From NCBI GenBank assembly GCA_947487765.1, contig CANKXO010000002.1, forward strand, positions 310,001-374,000: 64,000 bases of DNA, written 5' to 3'. Each line of letters opens with the position of its first letter. Positions within the stretch are counted from its first letter, which is position 1. This DNA is from an uncultured Pseudomonadales bacterium. Lineage in GTDB: Bacteria > Pseudomonadota > Gammaproteobacteria > Pseudomonadales > Cellvibrionaceae. Positions 17,842 through 26,153 of this stretch are shown here, in pieces. A program made the translations under genes and the position numbers. The notes beneath the pieces were generated by a model. That model was not told where the DNA came from and made no database searches. It saw only the letters and a program-made list of their open reading frames with translations.

Positions 17842-18828
17842 GTGGCATTACAAACGGCATTACAAGATACCTTTGGTAGAAGATTTCATTATCTTCGTTT
17901 GTCGATTACTGAAATGTGTAATTTCAGGTGTAACTATTGCCTACCCAATGGCAATGACTGCAACACACTAAAAAACGACCTCTCCATTACCGAAATCGAT
18001 ACTTTGGTTAAAGCGTTTGCTGCAATGGGCACCAGTAAAATACGGATCACTGGCGGAGAACCCGCACTACGTAAAGACTTAACCGACATTATTGAATTAT
18101 GCAAAAACACGCCAAGCATCAAAAAAGTCGCCATGACGACCAATGGCTATTTGCTTAAGCGTGATGCAAAAGCTTATAAACGCGCAGGCCTCGATGCGAT
18201 TAATGTCAGCGCTGACAGCTTGGACCCGCGTATGTTTGCAGCAATTACCGGACGACAGAAACTCGAAGATATTCTCAGTGGTGTTGACCACGCTGCCGCT
18301 GCTGGCATCGACACCATAAAATTTAATACCGTTATGCTTAAGCAATTTAATTATAAAGAGTTAGGTGCTTTTTTTGATTATATAAAACACCACCGAGTGA
18401 CGTGGCGATTTATTGAGTTAATGCAGACTGGTGACAACCATAATTTCTTCAAACAAAATCATGTGCCGGGCAACGCTCTAAAAGACGTACTACTAGAACA
18501 AGGCTGGCAACGTATTGTACGCACTAAGGATGCAGGCCCCGCTCAAGAGTTTTCCCACCCTGACTTTATGGGAAATATTGGGTTAATAATGCCTTATAGC
18601 AAAGATTTTTGCTCCTCTTGTAATCGTTTGCGTATTTCGTCTCAAGGTAAGTTGCATTTATGCTTATTTGCCGAAGAGGGTATTAATATTCGTCCGTTAT
18701 TGCTTGCTCAGGATATTGAAAAAACCTGTGACGTTATTGTTAATCATCTTCAAAGTAAAACAATCAGCCACAAGTTAACCAACGGGTTTACAGGTGCGAC
18801 ACGCCAGCTGGCAATGCTCGGAGGGTAA
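17842..18828 (+). CDS. moaA: GTP 3',8-cyclase MoaA, copy 1
   Basis: A 328-residue radical-SAM enzyme for the first step of molybdopterin synthesis, converting GTP to 3',8-cyclo-GTP. The N-terminal cluster is bound by Cys26, Cys30 and Cys33 (MCNFRCNYC); the C-terminal cluster motif is FCSSCNRLR with a later cysteine in LHLC. It ends in the Gly-Gly required for activity in this family. GTG start at 17842. It heads a moaA-moaB-moaD-moaE set; moaC is not in the window. A second, divergent moaA is at 44952. Confidence 0.93.
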   Translation: MALQTALQDTFGRRFHYLRLSITEMCNFRCNYCLPNGNDCNTLKNDLSITEIDTLVKAFAAMGTSKIRITGGEPALRKDLTDIIELCKNTPSIKKVAMTTNGYLLKRDAKAYKRAGLDAINVSADSLDPRMFAAITGRQKLEDILSGVDHAAAAGIDTIKFNTVMLKQFNYKELGAFFDYIKHHRVTWRFIELMQTGDNHNFFKQNHVPGNALKDVLLEQGWQRIVRTKDAGPAQEFSHPDFMGNIGLIMPYSKDFCSSCNRLRISSQGKLHLCLFAEEGINIRPLLLAQDIEKTCDVIVNHLQSKTISHKLTNGFTGATRQLAMLGG

Positions 18829-18910
18829 TGTATGTTGTCGAAAAAATACAAACACCAGCATTTAAAATATTACTTACTAGCTTATTGACTAGTTATTAAG
18901 AGAAATAATT

Positions 18911-19456
18911 ATGAGTCATTTAAATAAAACATTCGAAGCCTTATCGGTCGCTATTCTAACCGTTTCAGATACCCGCAGTATCGATACCGATACATCAGGG
19001 GACTACCTTGTTGAAAGCGTTAAGCAAGCAGGGCATAACGTATCCTCTCGTAAAATAGTGATTGATGATGTCTATTTAATACGAGCTGTTATCTCAAACT
19101 ATATCGCTGACCCGACGATTCAAGCTGTATTAATTACTGGCGGCACAGGTTTTACTGATCGTGACTCAACACCAGAAGCCGTTACTCCGTTATTCGATAA
19201 AGAAGTTGAAGGTTTTGGTGAATTATTTCGTTACCTGTCTTATCAAGAAATTGGTACCGCTACAGTACAGTCCCGCGCACTTTCTGGCTTAGCCAATAAA
19301 ACCGTGATTTTTTGCTTACCGGGTTCAACAGGCGCCTGCAAAACCGCTTGGGAAGGTATTATCCAACCACAACTTAACGGTACCCAAGGGCCTTGTAACT
19401 TTGTTCAGCACTTACGAGGCTCTAATACCAGCCTCTGTGATAGCAGACAGCCATGA
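18911..19456 (+). CDS. moaB: Molybdenum cofactor protein MoaB
   Basis: A 181-residue MoaB/Mog family protein. The nucleotide-fold signature is seen in LITGGTGFTDRDSTPEAV, followed by FGELFRYLS and LPGSTGACKTAWEGI. These proteins adenylylate molybdopterin before metal insertion, although the role of MoaB in bacteria that also have Mog is uncertain. ATG at 18911, 82 bases after moaA. Its stop codon lies within the first unit of an 18-base tandem repeat. Confidence 0.9.
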   Translation: MSHLNKTFEALSVAILTVSDTRSIDTDTSGDYLVESVKQAGHNVSSRKIVIDDVYLIRAVISNYIADPTIQAVLITGGTGFTDRDSTPEAVTPLFDKEVEGFGELFRYLSYQEIGTATVQSRALSGLANKTVIFCLPGSTGACKTAWEGIIQPQLNGTQGPCNFVQHLRGSNTSLCDSRQP

Positions 19457-19512
19457 GCCTGTTAACAGTCGTGAGCTTATTAACAGCCATGAGCCTGTTA
19501 ACAGCCATGAGC
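19448..19512 (+). repeat. 18-base tandem repeat after moaB
   Basis: Three full units and one partial unit of CAGCCATGAGCCTGTTAA: 19448-19465, 19466-19483 (four changes), 19484-19501 and 19502-19512. The first unit carries the moaB stop (TGA). The unit is a multiple of three and every copy carries TGA or TAA, so the repeat likely arose by slippage and keeps stop codons in line. Confidence 0.85.
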
Positions 19513-19561
19513 AATCTATAAAAAGCCATGATTAATAGAAAGTAGCAATAAGGAGGTCTAT

Positions 19562-19807
19562 ATGATTAAGATTCATTTCTTTGCCAGCTTGAGCGAACAA
19601 CTGGATTGTTCGGATTTAAACTTTGAATATTCAGGTGAACATACGGTTGCCGATATAAAACAAAGCTTATTAAAGCGAGATACTCATTGGCAATGCCTCA
19701 ACAATAAAAACGTATTAGTGGCAGTAAACCAAACATTGTCTGATGCCAATGCAAATATTAATGATGGTGATGAAGTTGCATTTTTTCCCCCAGTAACGGG
19801 AGGCTAG
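19562..19807 (+). CDS. moaD: Molybdopterin synthase small subunit MoaD
   Basis: An 81-residue ubiquitin-fold sulfur carrier ending in VTGG; the terminal glycine is thiocarboxylated and donates sulfur to cyclic pyranopterin in the MoaD2-MoaE2 synthase. FFPPVTGG is the standard C-terminus. A perfect AGGAGGT is placed just before the ATG. The moaE start follows its stop after one base, so the pair is co-translated. Confidence 0.93.
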   Translation: MIKIHFFASLSEQLDCSDLNFEYSGEHTVADIKQSLLKRDTHWQCLNNKNVLVAVNQTLSDANANINDGDEVAFFPPVTGG

Positions 19808-19808
19808 A

Positions 19809-20258
19809 ATGATCAGTGTTCAAACCAATGATTTTGACCTTGGGCATGAATACCAAATGCTTCGGCAAGACGCCGATGGCGACGGTGCAATTGTTACCTT
19901 TACCGGGCTAGTACGCGACTTTAACAATAGCGGTTCCGTATCGATGATTCGTTTGGAACACTACCCTGGCATGACCGAAAAATCATTAATGAATATCTGT
20001 TCTGACGCACGCAAGCGTTGGGAACTCGGCCAAATACGATTAATACACCGAGTCGGCTTTATCGGCGCGAATGAACAAATTGTCTTTGTCGGTGTGTCAT
20101 CAAAGCATCGCAAAAGTGCGTTCGAAGCCGCAGAATTTATTATGGATTACCTAAAAACAAATGCCCCCATCTGGAAACAGGAAGGCACCGCTACAGGGAT
20201 GAAATGGGTTGAATCAAAACAGTCTGATCAGACAGCAGCGTCTCGTTGGCAAAAATAA
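19809..20258 (+). CDS. moaE: Molybdopterin synthase large subunit MoaE
   Basis: A 149-residue catalytic subunit that builds the dithiolene of molybdopterin. Visible family motifs are FTGLVRDFN, LEHYPGM, HRVGFIGANEQIVFVGVSS, KHR and the PIWKQE active-site lysine region followed by WVESK. The ribosome site GGAGG lies in the last codons of moaD. It closes the moaABDE set; no clear terminator follows. Confidence 0.93.
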   Translation: MISVQTNDFDLGHEYQMLRQDADGDGAIVTFTGLVRDFNNSGSVSMIRLEHYPGMTEKSLMNICSDARKRWELGQIRLIHRVGFIGANEQIVFVGVSSKHRKSAFEAAEFIMDYLKTNAPIWKQEGTATGMKWVESKQSDQTAASRWQK

Positions 20259-20632
20259 TTCTAAGCCATAATTATTAAAAACAGACCACTTACATAAAAC
20301 CTTCAGATCTACCCATATCCTCATAAAAAAGATCAAACAACCTGCCAATATCTCATGAGCAACAAAATCAGGAGGCTTTCTTTTAACACAAGTATCGATG
20401 TAAGCCATTGTTTTAAAAGAAATTTAAAACGAGAACTAAGTGCATATAAGACCACTACAAGATCTCATTAAACCCAATGGCCTCTTTTCCGCAATCAGCA
20501 TTGAATAAAGAGAATGCCATAAGTGATTGAATTTGATATTATTTTATGAAATTTAAAATCCAGAAATACCCTTTATGCATTGTGGCATAGTCGGAATTCT
20601 GCCTAATATACTGTTAGCACTCAGGTGTGTTC
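20259..20632. other. Intergenic region before cassette-like block
   Basis: 374 AT-rich bases with no credible gene. An AATAATT/AATTATT hairpin right after moaE lacks a U-tract. At 20613-20619, 14 bases before the next ATG, is GTTAGCA, identical to the R' core of the attC site at 21188-21194. Confidence 0.5.
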
Positions 20633-21094
20633 ATGAAATTAATTGAAGGCATAGCTGGTTTTTATGACGCATCTGAAAAGAAGGGCTTGCCTCATGTTCA
20701 AGTGGGAAAGTTCAAAAAGGAGGTAGCTGGCGCACTTGCTCCGTTAGGATACAAGCTAGTAGAAGTAAGAGAAGCTGGGGTTACTCCAAATTTCCACTTG
20801 GCCTTATTCAAAAACCTAGATAAAACGCTAGCTGTGGTATGTAATTCTATTTACCCATATGTGGCTCTCGCTGAAGAGCCTGAAAATCATACGTGTGAGT
20901 TAAATTACATAATAGACGAGAGCACTGAAGATTGGATTCAGAATTACACAAGCTTTGATATAATCCCTGCTTTAGAACTTCAGAAAGAACTGACTGCCGA
21001 AGATTTAAGTTGTCTTAACAGCGCAGAGCTTAGTCAAGCCAAATATTGGCAGCCAAAAATTATCGGTGAGGTTATATTTAATTGGTGGGATTAA
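20633..21094 (+). CDS. Unknown protein, probable integron cassette gene
   Basis: A 153-residue soluble protein I do not recognise. It has no signal peptide and no membrane segment; it is mixed alpha/beta by eye, with KLVEVREAG and a C-terminal KYWQPKIIGEVIFNWWD-type end. I place the start at ATG 20633 with AGG seven bases upstream; an in-frame GTG six bases earlier is less likely. It is flanked by GTTAGCA (20613) and an attC-like site five bases after its stop, as expected for a gene cassette. Confidence 0.65.
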   Translation: MKLIEGIAGFYDASEKKGLPHVQVGKFKKEVAGALAPLGYKLVEVREAGVTPNFHLALFKNLDKTLAVVCNSIYPYVALAEEPENHTCELNYIIDESTEDWIQNYTSFDIIPALELQKELTAEDLSCLNSAELSQAKYWQPKIIGEVIFNWWD

Positions 21095-21098
21095 AAAG

Positions 21099-21194
21099 TG
21101 CTAACAAGGCCGGCAAATCTGACCTCCGTAAACTGTCTTCTTTTTTTGCAAAAACGCAGCCAATTTACTCCGGCAGTTTCTGGTGGCGTTAGCA
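21099..21194 (+). other. attC recombination site (integron type)
   Basis: TGCTAAC (21099-21105) and GTTAGCA (21188-21194) are perfectly complementary outer cores with the conserved AAC/GTT. Between them, the two halves pair imperfectly with unpaired bases (CTGACCTCCGTAAACTG against CAATTTACTCCGGCAG), as attC sites do. The 96-base length, the position just after a stop and the next ATG nine bases on all fit. No integrase gene is present in the window. Confidence 0.6.
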
Positions 21195-21202
21195 GTATCC
21201 CT

Positions 21203-21604
21203 ATGAATCAGTGCAAACATATAAGAAAAAATCTAGAGAGCTGGAACGGTTTTGAGGCGTTATGCGGTTTCATACCCGAGGGGCAAGACGGATTACCATG
21301 TGACGGAGAGGAGAAGTACCGGGAAGATATACGCCACTTACAAAATTGTGAATCATGTAAATCTTGGGTTAAAGGAAAAATACCCGTGGAAGAATCATTA
21401 CGACTGGAACGGATTAAAAAATATTGTTGCCCTGTTATGTATGGTGCCATAGAACATGAAGGCTATGATGAGCTTCAGATTCGCCTTATTAATTTTCAAG
21501 GGGAGTCAACTTGGGCTGTAACCAATTTTGAATCGGTGGGTGGTAATTTATTAATCGGATATTGTCCTTGGTGTGGCACAAAGATGCCTAAAAAAAAATT
21601 GTAG
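21203..21604 (+). CDS. Cysteine-rich small protein, DUF6980-like end
   Basis: A 133-residue soluble protein with several cysteine pairs: CESC near the middle, YCCPVMYG, and a zinc-knuckle YCPWCGTKMP at the C-terminus. The CC..M and CPWCGxKxP combination recalls the DUF6980 family; function unknown. The open frame extends up to 21098 but that part is the attC site, so I use ATG 21203. The next gene follows after six bases. Confidence 0.6.
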   Translation: MNQCKHIRKNLESWNGFEALCGFIPEGQDGLPCDGEEKYREDIRHLQNCESCKSWVKGKIPVEESLRLERIKKYCCPVMYGAIEHEGYDELQIRLINFQGESTWAVTNFESVGGNLLIGYCPWCGTKMPKKKL

Positions 21605-21610
21605 ATAAAA

Positions 21611-22123
21611 ATGAAGAATTTGATAAGTATCATCGCTTTATTTGCAGCAGTTGAGTCATTTGCTGAAGAAGACTGTAGTATAAATACCGTAGGCCTAGAT
21701 GATAAATCGAGCCATATTAAAAAATATTTTTATACAGGAACCTGTCACTATAGAAATAAAGATTATGACTTATCTGTTAAAAATTGGGAGAAGATACCTT
21801 CTCTAAAACCAAGTTCCAATGAAGATGAAGAACTAAAAATCGATGTATTAAATAATCTTGGGTATATGAAATTTTTTGGGTACGGAACTTCACGAGACCA
21901 GAAGATTGCAATGTCCTATTGGCAAGAAGCTATTTTACTTGGTCACTATGAAGCAGAATACCACTTATGTCATGCTTACGCTGATAGAGATCAATCTACG
22001 TTTAATATTGCTAAGGCAAGAAAACACTGTGAGAAGGCAAAATTAATATATAAAAGTAAAGAAGATTCCGACCCTAAAATCTTGTCAGATATAGAGCTTT
22101 ATATTGAGAAAATAAGCGACTAA
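21611..22123 (+). CDS. Exported Sel1-like repeat protein
   Basis: A 170-residue protein with a signal peptide (about residues 1-18, ending SFA) and one clear Sel1-type repeat around FFGYGTSRDQKIAMSYWQEA and the following YHLCHAYADRD. Sel1 repeats mediate protein contacts in the periplasm. No partner is evident. It is spaced six bases from the upstream gene and likely co-transcribed. Confidence 0.6.
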   Translation: MKNLISIIALFAAVESFAEEDCSINTVGLDDKSSHIKKYFYTGTCHYRNKDYDLSVKNWEKIPSLKPSSNEDEELKIDVLNNLGYMKFFGYGTSRDQKIAMSYWQEAILLGHYEAEYHLCHAYADRDQSTFNIAKARKHCEKAKLIYKSKEDSDPKILSDIELYIEKISD

Positions 22124-22176
22124 ATGAATAGTAAGTTTTCACAGTATATGCATGTGAGTAGGAGTTATGGTTGTAG

Positions 22177-22446
22177 ATGAATATGGAGATTTATAAATTA
22201 ATTATAGGTGTAATTTTTATCACCACATTGCCTTTTTTGTTTTTGCCCACGATTTTAGCTGTCTTTGGGAAGCATAAACATGAGGGTCTCGTGGCAATTG
22301 CGAATTTTTTATTGATAGCCTTAATTTATTTTGGTATTTTTTATACGATCCAAAATACTGGCCCACTCTGGGTTTTCTTAGTCATATTAGAAATTATTAC
22401 TTTAATTATTCTTTGGCTATTGTGCCTTAAATATGCAACTAAATAA
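22177..22446 (+). CDS. Small membrane protein, superinfection-immunity-like
   Basis: An 89-residue protein with three hydrophobic segments. The stretch FLPTILAVFGKHKHEG recalls the LPTIIAxxRxH core of the Imm_superinfect family (T4 Imm-like and bacterial homologues), but the match is short. Start at ATG 22177 or 22183; no good ribosome site precedes either. Confidence 0.45.
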   Translation: MNMEIYKLIIGVIFITTLPFLFLPTILAVFGKHKHEGLVAIANFLLIALIYFGIFYTIQNTGPLWVFLVILEIITLIILWLLCLKYATK

Positions 22447-22465
22447 AATAAAAAGTAAGAAGGCC

Positions 22466-22507
22466 CAGTTATATCTAGAATTATGGAATTTTCTTCTGCT
22501 ATAACTG
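22466..22507. repeat. Hairpin in cassette-like block
   Basis: CAGTTATA (22466-22473) and TATAACTG (22500-22507) are perfect complements; a further TAGAA/TTCT pairing lies inside. There is no U-tract. It falls between two unrelated small genes, where a boundary element could lie. Confidence 0.3.
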
Positions 22508-22643
22508 CACAATACCAACGGCGGCTCTAGTATAGTTTTTCACCAATATGCAATTGGTTTTTAGATGCCTTTACCACCACCAAGGCATTTTGGGCTATGA
22601 GGAATTCTGCTACATTTTATTTAACGTAAAGATTGAGAGAAAA

Positions 22644-22982
22644 ATGGAAACAGTTACGATGTATAGGCCTTGCAACCAAGCAGAGCTTGACCTGGTTATT
22701 GCAAGCAACTACAAAAAATGGCCACCAAGATTACTAGGTCAACCAATCTTTTACCCTGTTACTAATGAACAATATGCCAAGGAAGTTAATGCTTGGAATA
22801 AAATGGATTATTCGAAAGGTTACGTCACCAAGTTCGATGTTAAAAAAACCTTTGTAGATAGATACGAGATTCAAAAAGTGGGTGGCTCTTATCATACTGA
22901 ATGGTGGATTCCTGCAGAAGATTTAGAAGAATTAAATGACAATATTGTCGGGTTAATTGAGGTAATAGATGCCCTTGAGTAG
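22644..22982 (+). CDS. 'ADP-ribosylation/crystallin J1' labelled small protein
   Basis: A 112-residue soluble protein. MYRPCNQAELDLV, WPPRLLGQPIFYPVTNE, YVTKFDV, WWIPAEDLEELN and IVGLIEVI match a widespread family of about 110 residues that I remember under the label 'ADP-ribosylation/crystallin J1'; its biochemical role is unknown to me. Family length argues for ATG 22644 rather than the upstream ATG at 22548. It overlaps the following gene by 14 bases. Confidence 0.65.
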   Translation: METVTMYRPCNQAELDLVIASNYKKWPPRLLGQPIFYPVTNEQYAKEVNAWNKMDYSKGYVTKFDVKKTFVDRYEIQKVGGSYHTEWWIPAEDLEELNDNIVGLIEVIDALE

Positions 22983-23412
22983 CTGTACAGTAAAAATCTT
23001 TAAACAGTACATAACGAAAAATTTGTATCAATTACTTATTACATTGGCAGTTATATTTTCTGTAGGATGTGCTTCATATATGGATCATCCTGCCGACAGT
23101 AAGATCAATGTGGCAGAAGTAAGTATTAGAGATGTTGAAAACATACAACAAACAATAGATTCAGTTAAAAATCAAATATACTCTCACTACCAAGCAGCTT
23201 TATCCAAAGATCCAGACTTAAAAGGGGCTTATGAGTTTAAGCTATTAATAAAGGCTGATGGAACTGTTACAAACTTTAAGCTGTTGCGAAGTGAGCTTGA
23301 TAATACAAGCTTAAATAAATCAATTAAAGAAGAGATTACCAAATTAAATTTTGGCTCTATAAATACTGCAGATACAAAGCTTAAGTACAAGTTTGTGTTT
23401 TTTCCTAATTGA
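22969..23412 (+). CDS. Lipoprotein with TonB/AgmX-like C-terminal domain
   Basis: A 147-residue protein with a hydrophobic segment ending in a lipobox-like FSVGC (about residue 34), then a domain with IKADGTVTNFKLLRSEL and a final YKFVFFPN. The pattern (beta strand, GxV, helix, FxP end) suits the TonB or AgmX/PglI C-terminal fold. It is probably anchored to a membrane and faces the periplasm. GAGG lies before the ATG. Confidence 0.5.
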   Translation: MPLSSCTVKIFKQYITKNLYQLLITLAVIFSVGCASYMDHPADSKINVAEVSIRDVENIQQTIDSVKNQIYSHYQAALSKDPDLKGAYEFKLLIKADGTVTNFKLLRSELDNTSLNKSIKEEITKLNFGSINTADTKLKYKFVFFPN

Positions 23413-23421
23413 TCTATTTTT

Positions 23422-23474
23422 ATTTAACAGCTCAGCCCACCTATAAAGCGCCGCGCCTTATTTGTGCGTTAGCT
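23422..23474 (+). other. Possible degenerate attC site
   Basis: ATTTAAC (23422-23428) and GTTAGCT (23468-23474) are five-of-seven complementary, with a short GC-rich hairpin between. TGCGTTAGC is typical of attC right ends. At 53 bases it is shorter than usual, so this is tentative. Confidence 0.3.
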
Positions 23475-23592
23475 ATACCCATGTTAACAAAACAATCTAC
23501 TCTGCTTTACGGACTATTTAACTGAGTATTGCATTTTTCAGGGATATAATAAGTATGATAACCGCCAATTACTTTATTAGGATAATTCACCC

Positions 23593-24318
23593 ATGCCTCC
23601 ACTATTCAAAGAAATAGATAGCCAACCTTCCCCTTTAGGTGAAATTTCCTTACGTAGACGACGCATGCCTGCCTTCGGCGAAAGAGACATCTATGAAGTT
23701 AAATTAGGTGATGAGTTTTTAATGTCGAGTATGTTTGTAGAAGCCGAAGAAGCCTTATCAACTCTTGGCTTAGCGGCTGTAAAAGGCGACAAGCTCAGTG
23801 TTGTTGTAGGTGGATTAGGTTTAGGTTATACCGCTGCTGCCGCATTAAAGGATGAACGAATAGAAGAGCTACTGGTGGTCGATGCCTTAGATACAGTGAT
23901 AGGTTGGCATAAAGATGAACTCGTACCACTAGGGAAGGTACTCAATGCCGATAAGCGAAATCACTATGTACTCGGTAGCTTCTTCGACCTTGCCATAGAC
24001 CCTAGTTTAGGCTTTAACCAACGTAGCGACGGAAAAAAGTTTGATGCCATTCTATTAGATATCGATCACTCCCCTACCGAATTTTTGGCTGCAGCAAACG
24101 CCAGATTTTATACGACCGAAAACCTAGCACTTATGGCAAGCCAACTGAAACCCAATGGCATCTTTGCCATGTGGTCCCAAAATCTGCCCGAAACAAGTTT
24201 TGAAGCATTATTAAAAACAGTCTTTGAGCGTGTCGATTCCCATGTCGTTTCTTTTTATAATCCATTTCAAGGTGGTGAATCTACCAACTCAGTATATGTT
24301 TGTGTGAATGGAAATTAA
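23593..24318 (+). CDS. Spermidine-synthase-like protein
   Basis: A 241-residue protein with the Rossmann fold of the spermidine synthase family: VVVGGLGLGYTA binds the nucleoside part, then LLVVDALD, DAILLDIDHSP and WSQNLPETSFEALL. It lacks the classic GGGDG motif, so it is a relative and not proven to use putrescine. A SAM-dependent transferase is equally possible. It stands alone, 180 bases after the preceding gene. Confidence 0.7.
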   Translation: MPPLFKEIDSQPSPLGEISLRRRRMPAFGERDIYEVKLGDEFLMSSMFVEAEEALSTLGLAAVKGDKLSVVVGGLGLGYTAAAALKDERIEELLVVDALDTVIGWHKDELVPLGKVLNADKRNHYVLGSFFDLAIDPSLGFNQRSDGKKFDAILLDIDHSPTEFLAAANARFYTTENLALMASQLKPNGIFAMWSQNLPETSFEALLKTVFERVDSHVVSFYNPFQGGESTNSVYVCVNGN

Positions 24319-24465
24319 ATATTAAATAGAGTATAAAAACAATTATTCCTCACAGGCAGATAAAATTAGGTATATCGACCATATGATTGCGAAGCTTATA
24401 CATACATTTCAGCTAGGAAATAAAATTTCATTTCCAACTAAATACTATAAGAATTACGGATAAAC

Positions 24466-25278
24466 ATGAAAATTAAGTTTTACAAAACCTTACTCACAGC
24501 CATGTTACTCTCTATTTATGGCTGCTCTACTACTCCAGACAATTCAAGCATAACTATCACTCCAGAAACCCAAGAAAGAAATAGAAAAATGATAACGGAT
24601 AATATTGAAAAAATATTAATTCCGAATTTTGAAGAAAAGTATCAAGAAATCAACAAATGTTATAGTGGCACTCATGATAATTCGATATCAATTCAAATAA
24701 ACACAAAGGAGAATACAATACACCAAAGAGCCTTTTTAATTGATACGAAGGTATTCTTAATTCCCCACACACTAACACCAGAAGATACATTATATATAAT
24801 TTACGAAGATAAGAAAAAGTTAGTAAAAGACATTATCTATACTAGAAATGGATTTACTTTATTTATCAATAAAAATTACAAAAACTATTATAATAAGGTT
24901 ATTTCGCAGCCTAAATTAGTAGAAAATGAGTACATTTTTTCTCGTCAGAGAACTAAATCACCCTCATCCTTTACTAAAGAACAAGGATCAATTAAACCTG
25001 TGATTGGCGTACTACTTGGCAATATCACTATTCCCGAATCGAGTGCAAGTGTTATTACTGCATTACGCAATGATGGAGTTATGAGTGGTGAAATATATAA
25101 TTTAGAATGTAAATTAATTGGATTTAGCCTTTTTTACCATACGAAACCTATAGTTCTCATCGAGCCAAAAACTAAAGAGAAATATGTATACATTCAATCA
25201 TTTATGATGGATCTTTTAGGAGTGGGAAAGTATTTTAAAGATCGAGTTGGCTTTTGGCCAAATTTAATACAACGGTAA
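24466..25278 (+). CDS. Unknown lipoprotein
   Basis: A 270-residue protein with a lipoprotein signal (LLSIYGCS, cysteine about residue 20), followed by a polar, lysine- and tyrosine-rich periplasmic chain with no motif I recognise. Base composition is even more AT-rich than the neighbours, which suggests transfer. It converges with narL. Confidence 0.6.
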   Translation: MKIKFYKTLLTAMLLSIYGCSTTPDNSSITITPETQERNRKMITDNIEKILIPNFEEKYQEINKCYSGTHDNSISIQINTKENTIHQRAFLIDTKVFLIPHTLTPEDTLYIIYEDKKKLVKDIIYTRNGFTLFINKNYKNYYNKVISQPKLVENEYIFSRQRTKSPSSFTKEQGSIKPVIGVLLGNITIPESSASVITALRNDGVMSGEIYNLECKLIGFSLFYHTKPIVLIEPKTKEKYVYIQSFMMDLLGVGKYFKDRVGFWPNLIQR

Positions 25279-25318
25279 GAAAAACCAATCCAATTAGACT
25301 ATCTGTATAATCGATCAA

Positions 25319-25975
25319 CTACCGACTCTCATTTTGGTGATTCACTATCCAAACTGCCGCTTCAACGCGTGAGCGCAGGTTTAATTTTTTTAGAAAATGT
25401 TTTACATGCACTTTGACTGTCCCATCTGAAATATCCAGTTCTCTGGCAATTAATTTATTACTCATCCCTTTTGCAATTAGTTTTAGTATTTCATATTCAC
25501 GGCTGGTTAAGCTGGCAAGTGCTCGATTACCTGCTCGCTCGGGTTTGCGAAGGGCTGAAGCTAAAATTTCAGTTAGCTTGGCACTCATGACCATTTTGCC
25601 TAATGCCGCTTCGCGTAGTTTTTCGACGATATCTTCTGGATCCATATCTTTCAATAAATAACCATCAGCTCCTGTACGAATCGCTTCTACAACATCTTCA
25701 TCGTTATCCGAAACTGTCAGCATAATAATGCGCGAGTCGACGCCTTTATCACGCATTATCTTTAATGTTTCTAAACCATCCATCCCTTGCATATTTAAAT
25801 CTAATGTTATCAGGTCAGGTTCAAGTTCAAGTGCAAGATCAATAGCCTCTTGACCAGAACTCGCTTCCCCAATAACCGAAAGGTCGTCTTCGAATTCCAG
25901 TAGCTGATTTAACCCTTTACGCAATAGTGGATGATCGTCGACCATCATGATGGTTGCAGGTTTATCTTGAAACAT
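25319..25975 (-). CDS. narL: Nitrate/nitrite response regulator NarL
   Basis: A 218-residue response regulator: receiver domain (about 1-125) with phosphoacceptor Asp59 in LITLDLNM, as in E. coli, and a LuxR-type helix-turn-helix (LTSREYEILKLIAKGMSNKLIARELDISDGTVKVHV). Phosphorylated by NarX, it binds TACYYMT heptamers. I use ATG 25975 because GGAG lies nine bases upstream; a TTG at 25996 is less likely. Unusually it is parted from narX by narK on the other strand. A 7-2-7 site lies 120 bases upstream. Confidence 0.9.
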   Translation of the reverse strand: MFQDKPATIMMVDDHPLLRKGLNQLLEFEDDLSVIGEASSGQEAIDLALELEPDLITLDLNMQGMDGLETLKIMRDKGVDSRIIMLTVSDNDEDVVEAIRTGADGYLLKDMDPEDIVEKLREAALGKMVMSAKLTEILASALRKPERAGNRALASLTSREYEILKLIAKGMSNKLIARELDISDGTVKVHVKHFLKKLNLRSRVEAAVWIVNHQNESR

Positions 25976-26094
25976 AACGAAGGTCTCCACTAACAAATGA
26001 ATATTTGGATACTGACTTTATTTTATCTAACTTTATTTAGCCTAACTATACACTAACTACTACGAGTTAAATAAATTACTTGAGGTAATACAAC

Positions 26095-26110
26095 TACTCA
26101 CAAAGGGGTA
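26095..26110. promoter_or_regulatory. NarL 7-2-7 element, narL/narK
   Basis: TACTCAC-AA-AGGGGTA. The right arm is an exact heptamer, the left misses by one base. It may serve both narK activation and narL autoregulation. Confidence 0.65.
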
Positions 26111-26139
26111 TATAAAAATTTTAAGAAAAACCTGATTAA

Positions 26140-26153
26140 CCGATAGATATCAA
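26140..26153 (+). promoter_or_regulatory. FNR-like box before narK
   Basis: CCGAT-AGAT-ATCAA matches 8 of 10 FNR positions, with a perfect right half. Spacing to the best -10 is a few bases long for a class II site. Confidence 0.4.

Noticed and set aside
20222-20233. GTCTGATCAGAC perfect palindrome
   Set aside because: It lies inside the moaE coding region in a non-conserved tail; likely chance.
21098-21202. Upstream extension of the cysteine-rich gene from a GTG at 21098
   Set aside because: The extension is entirely the attC-like palindrome; the ATG at 21203 starts the part that looks like protein.
22548-22643. N-terminal extension of the crystallin J1-labelled gene from ATG 22548
   Set aside because: The family is about 110 residues and begins near METVTMYRP; the extension looks like translated non-coding sequence.
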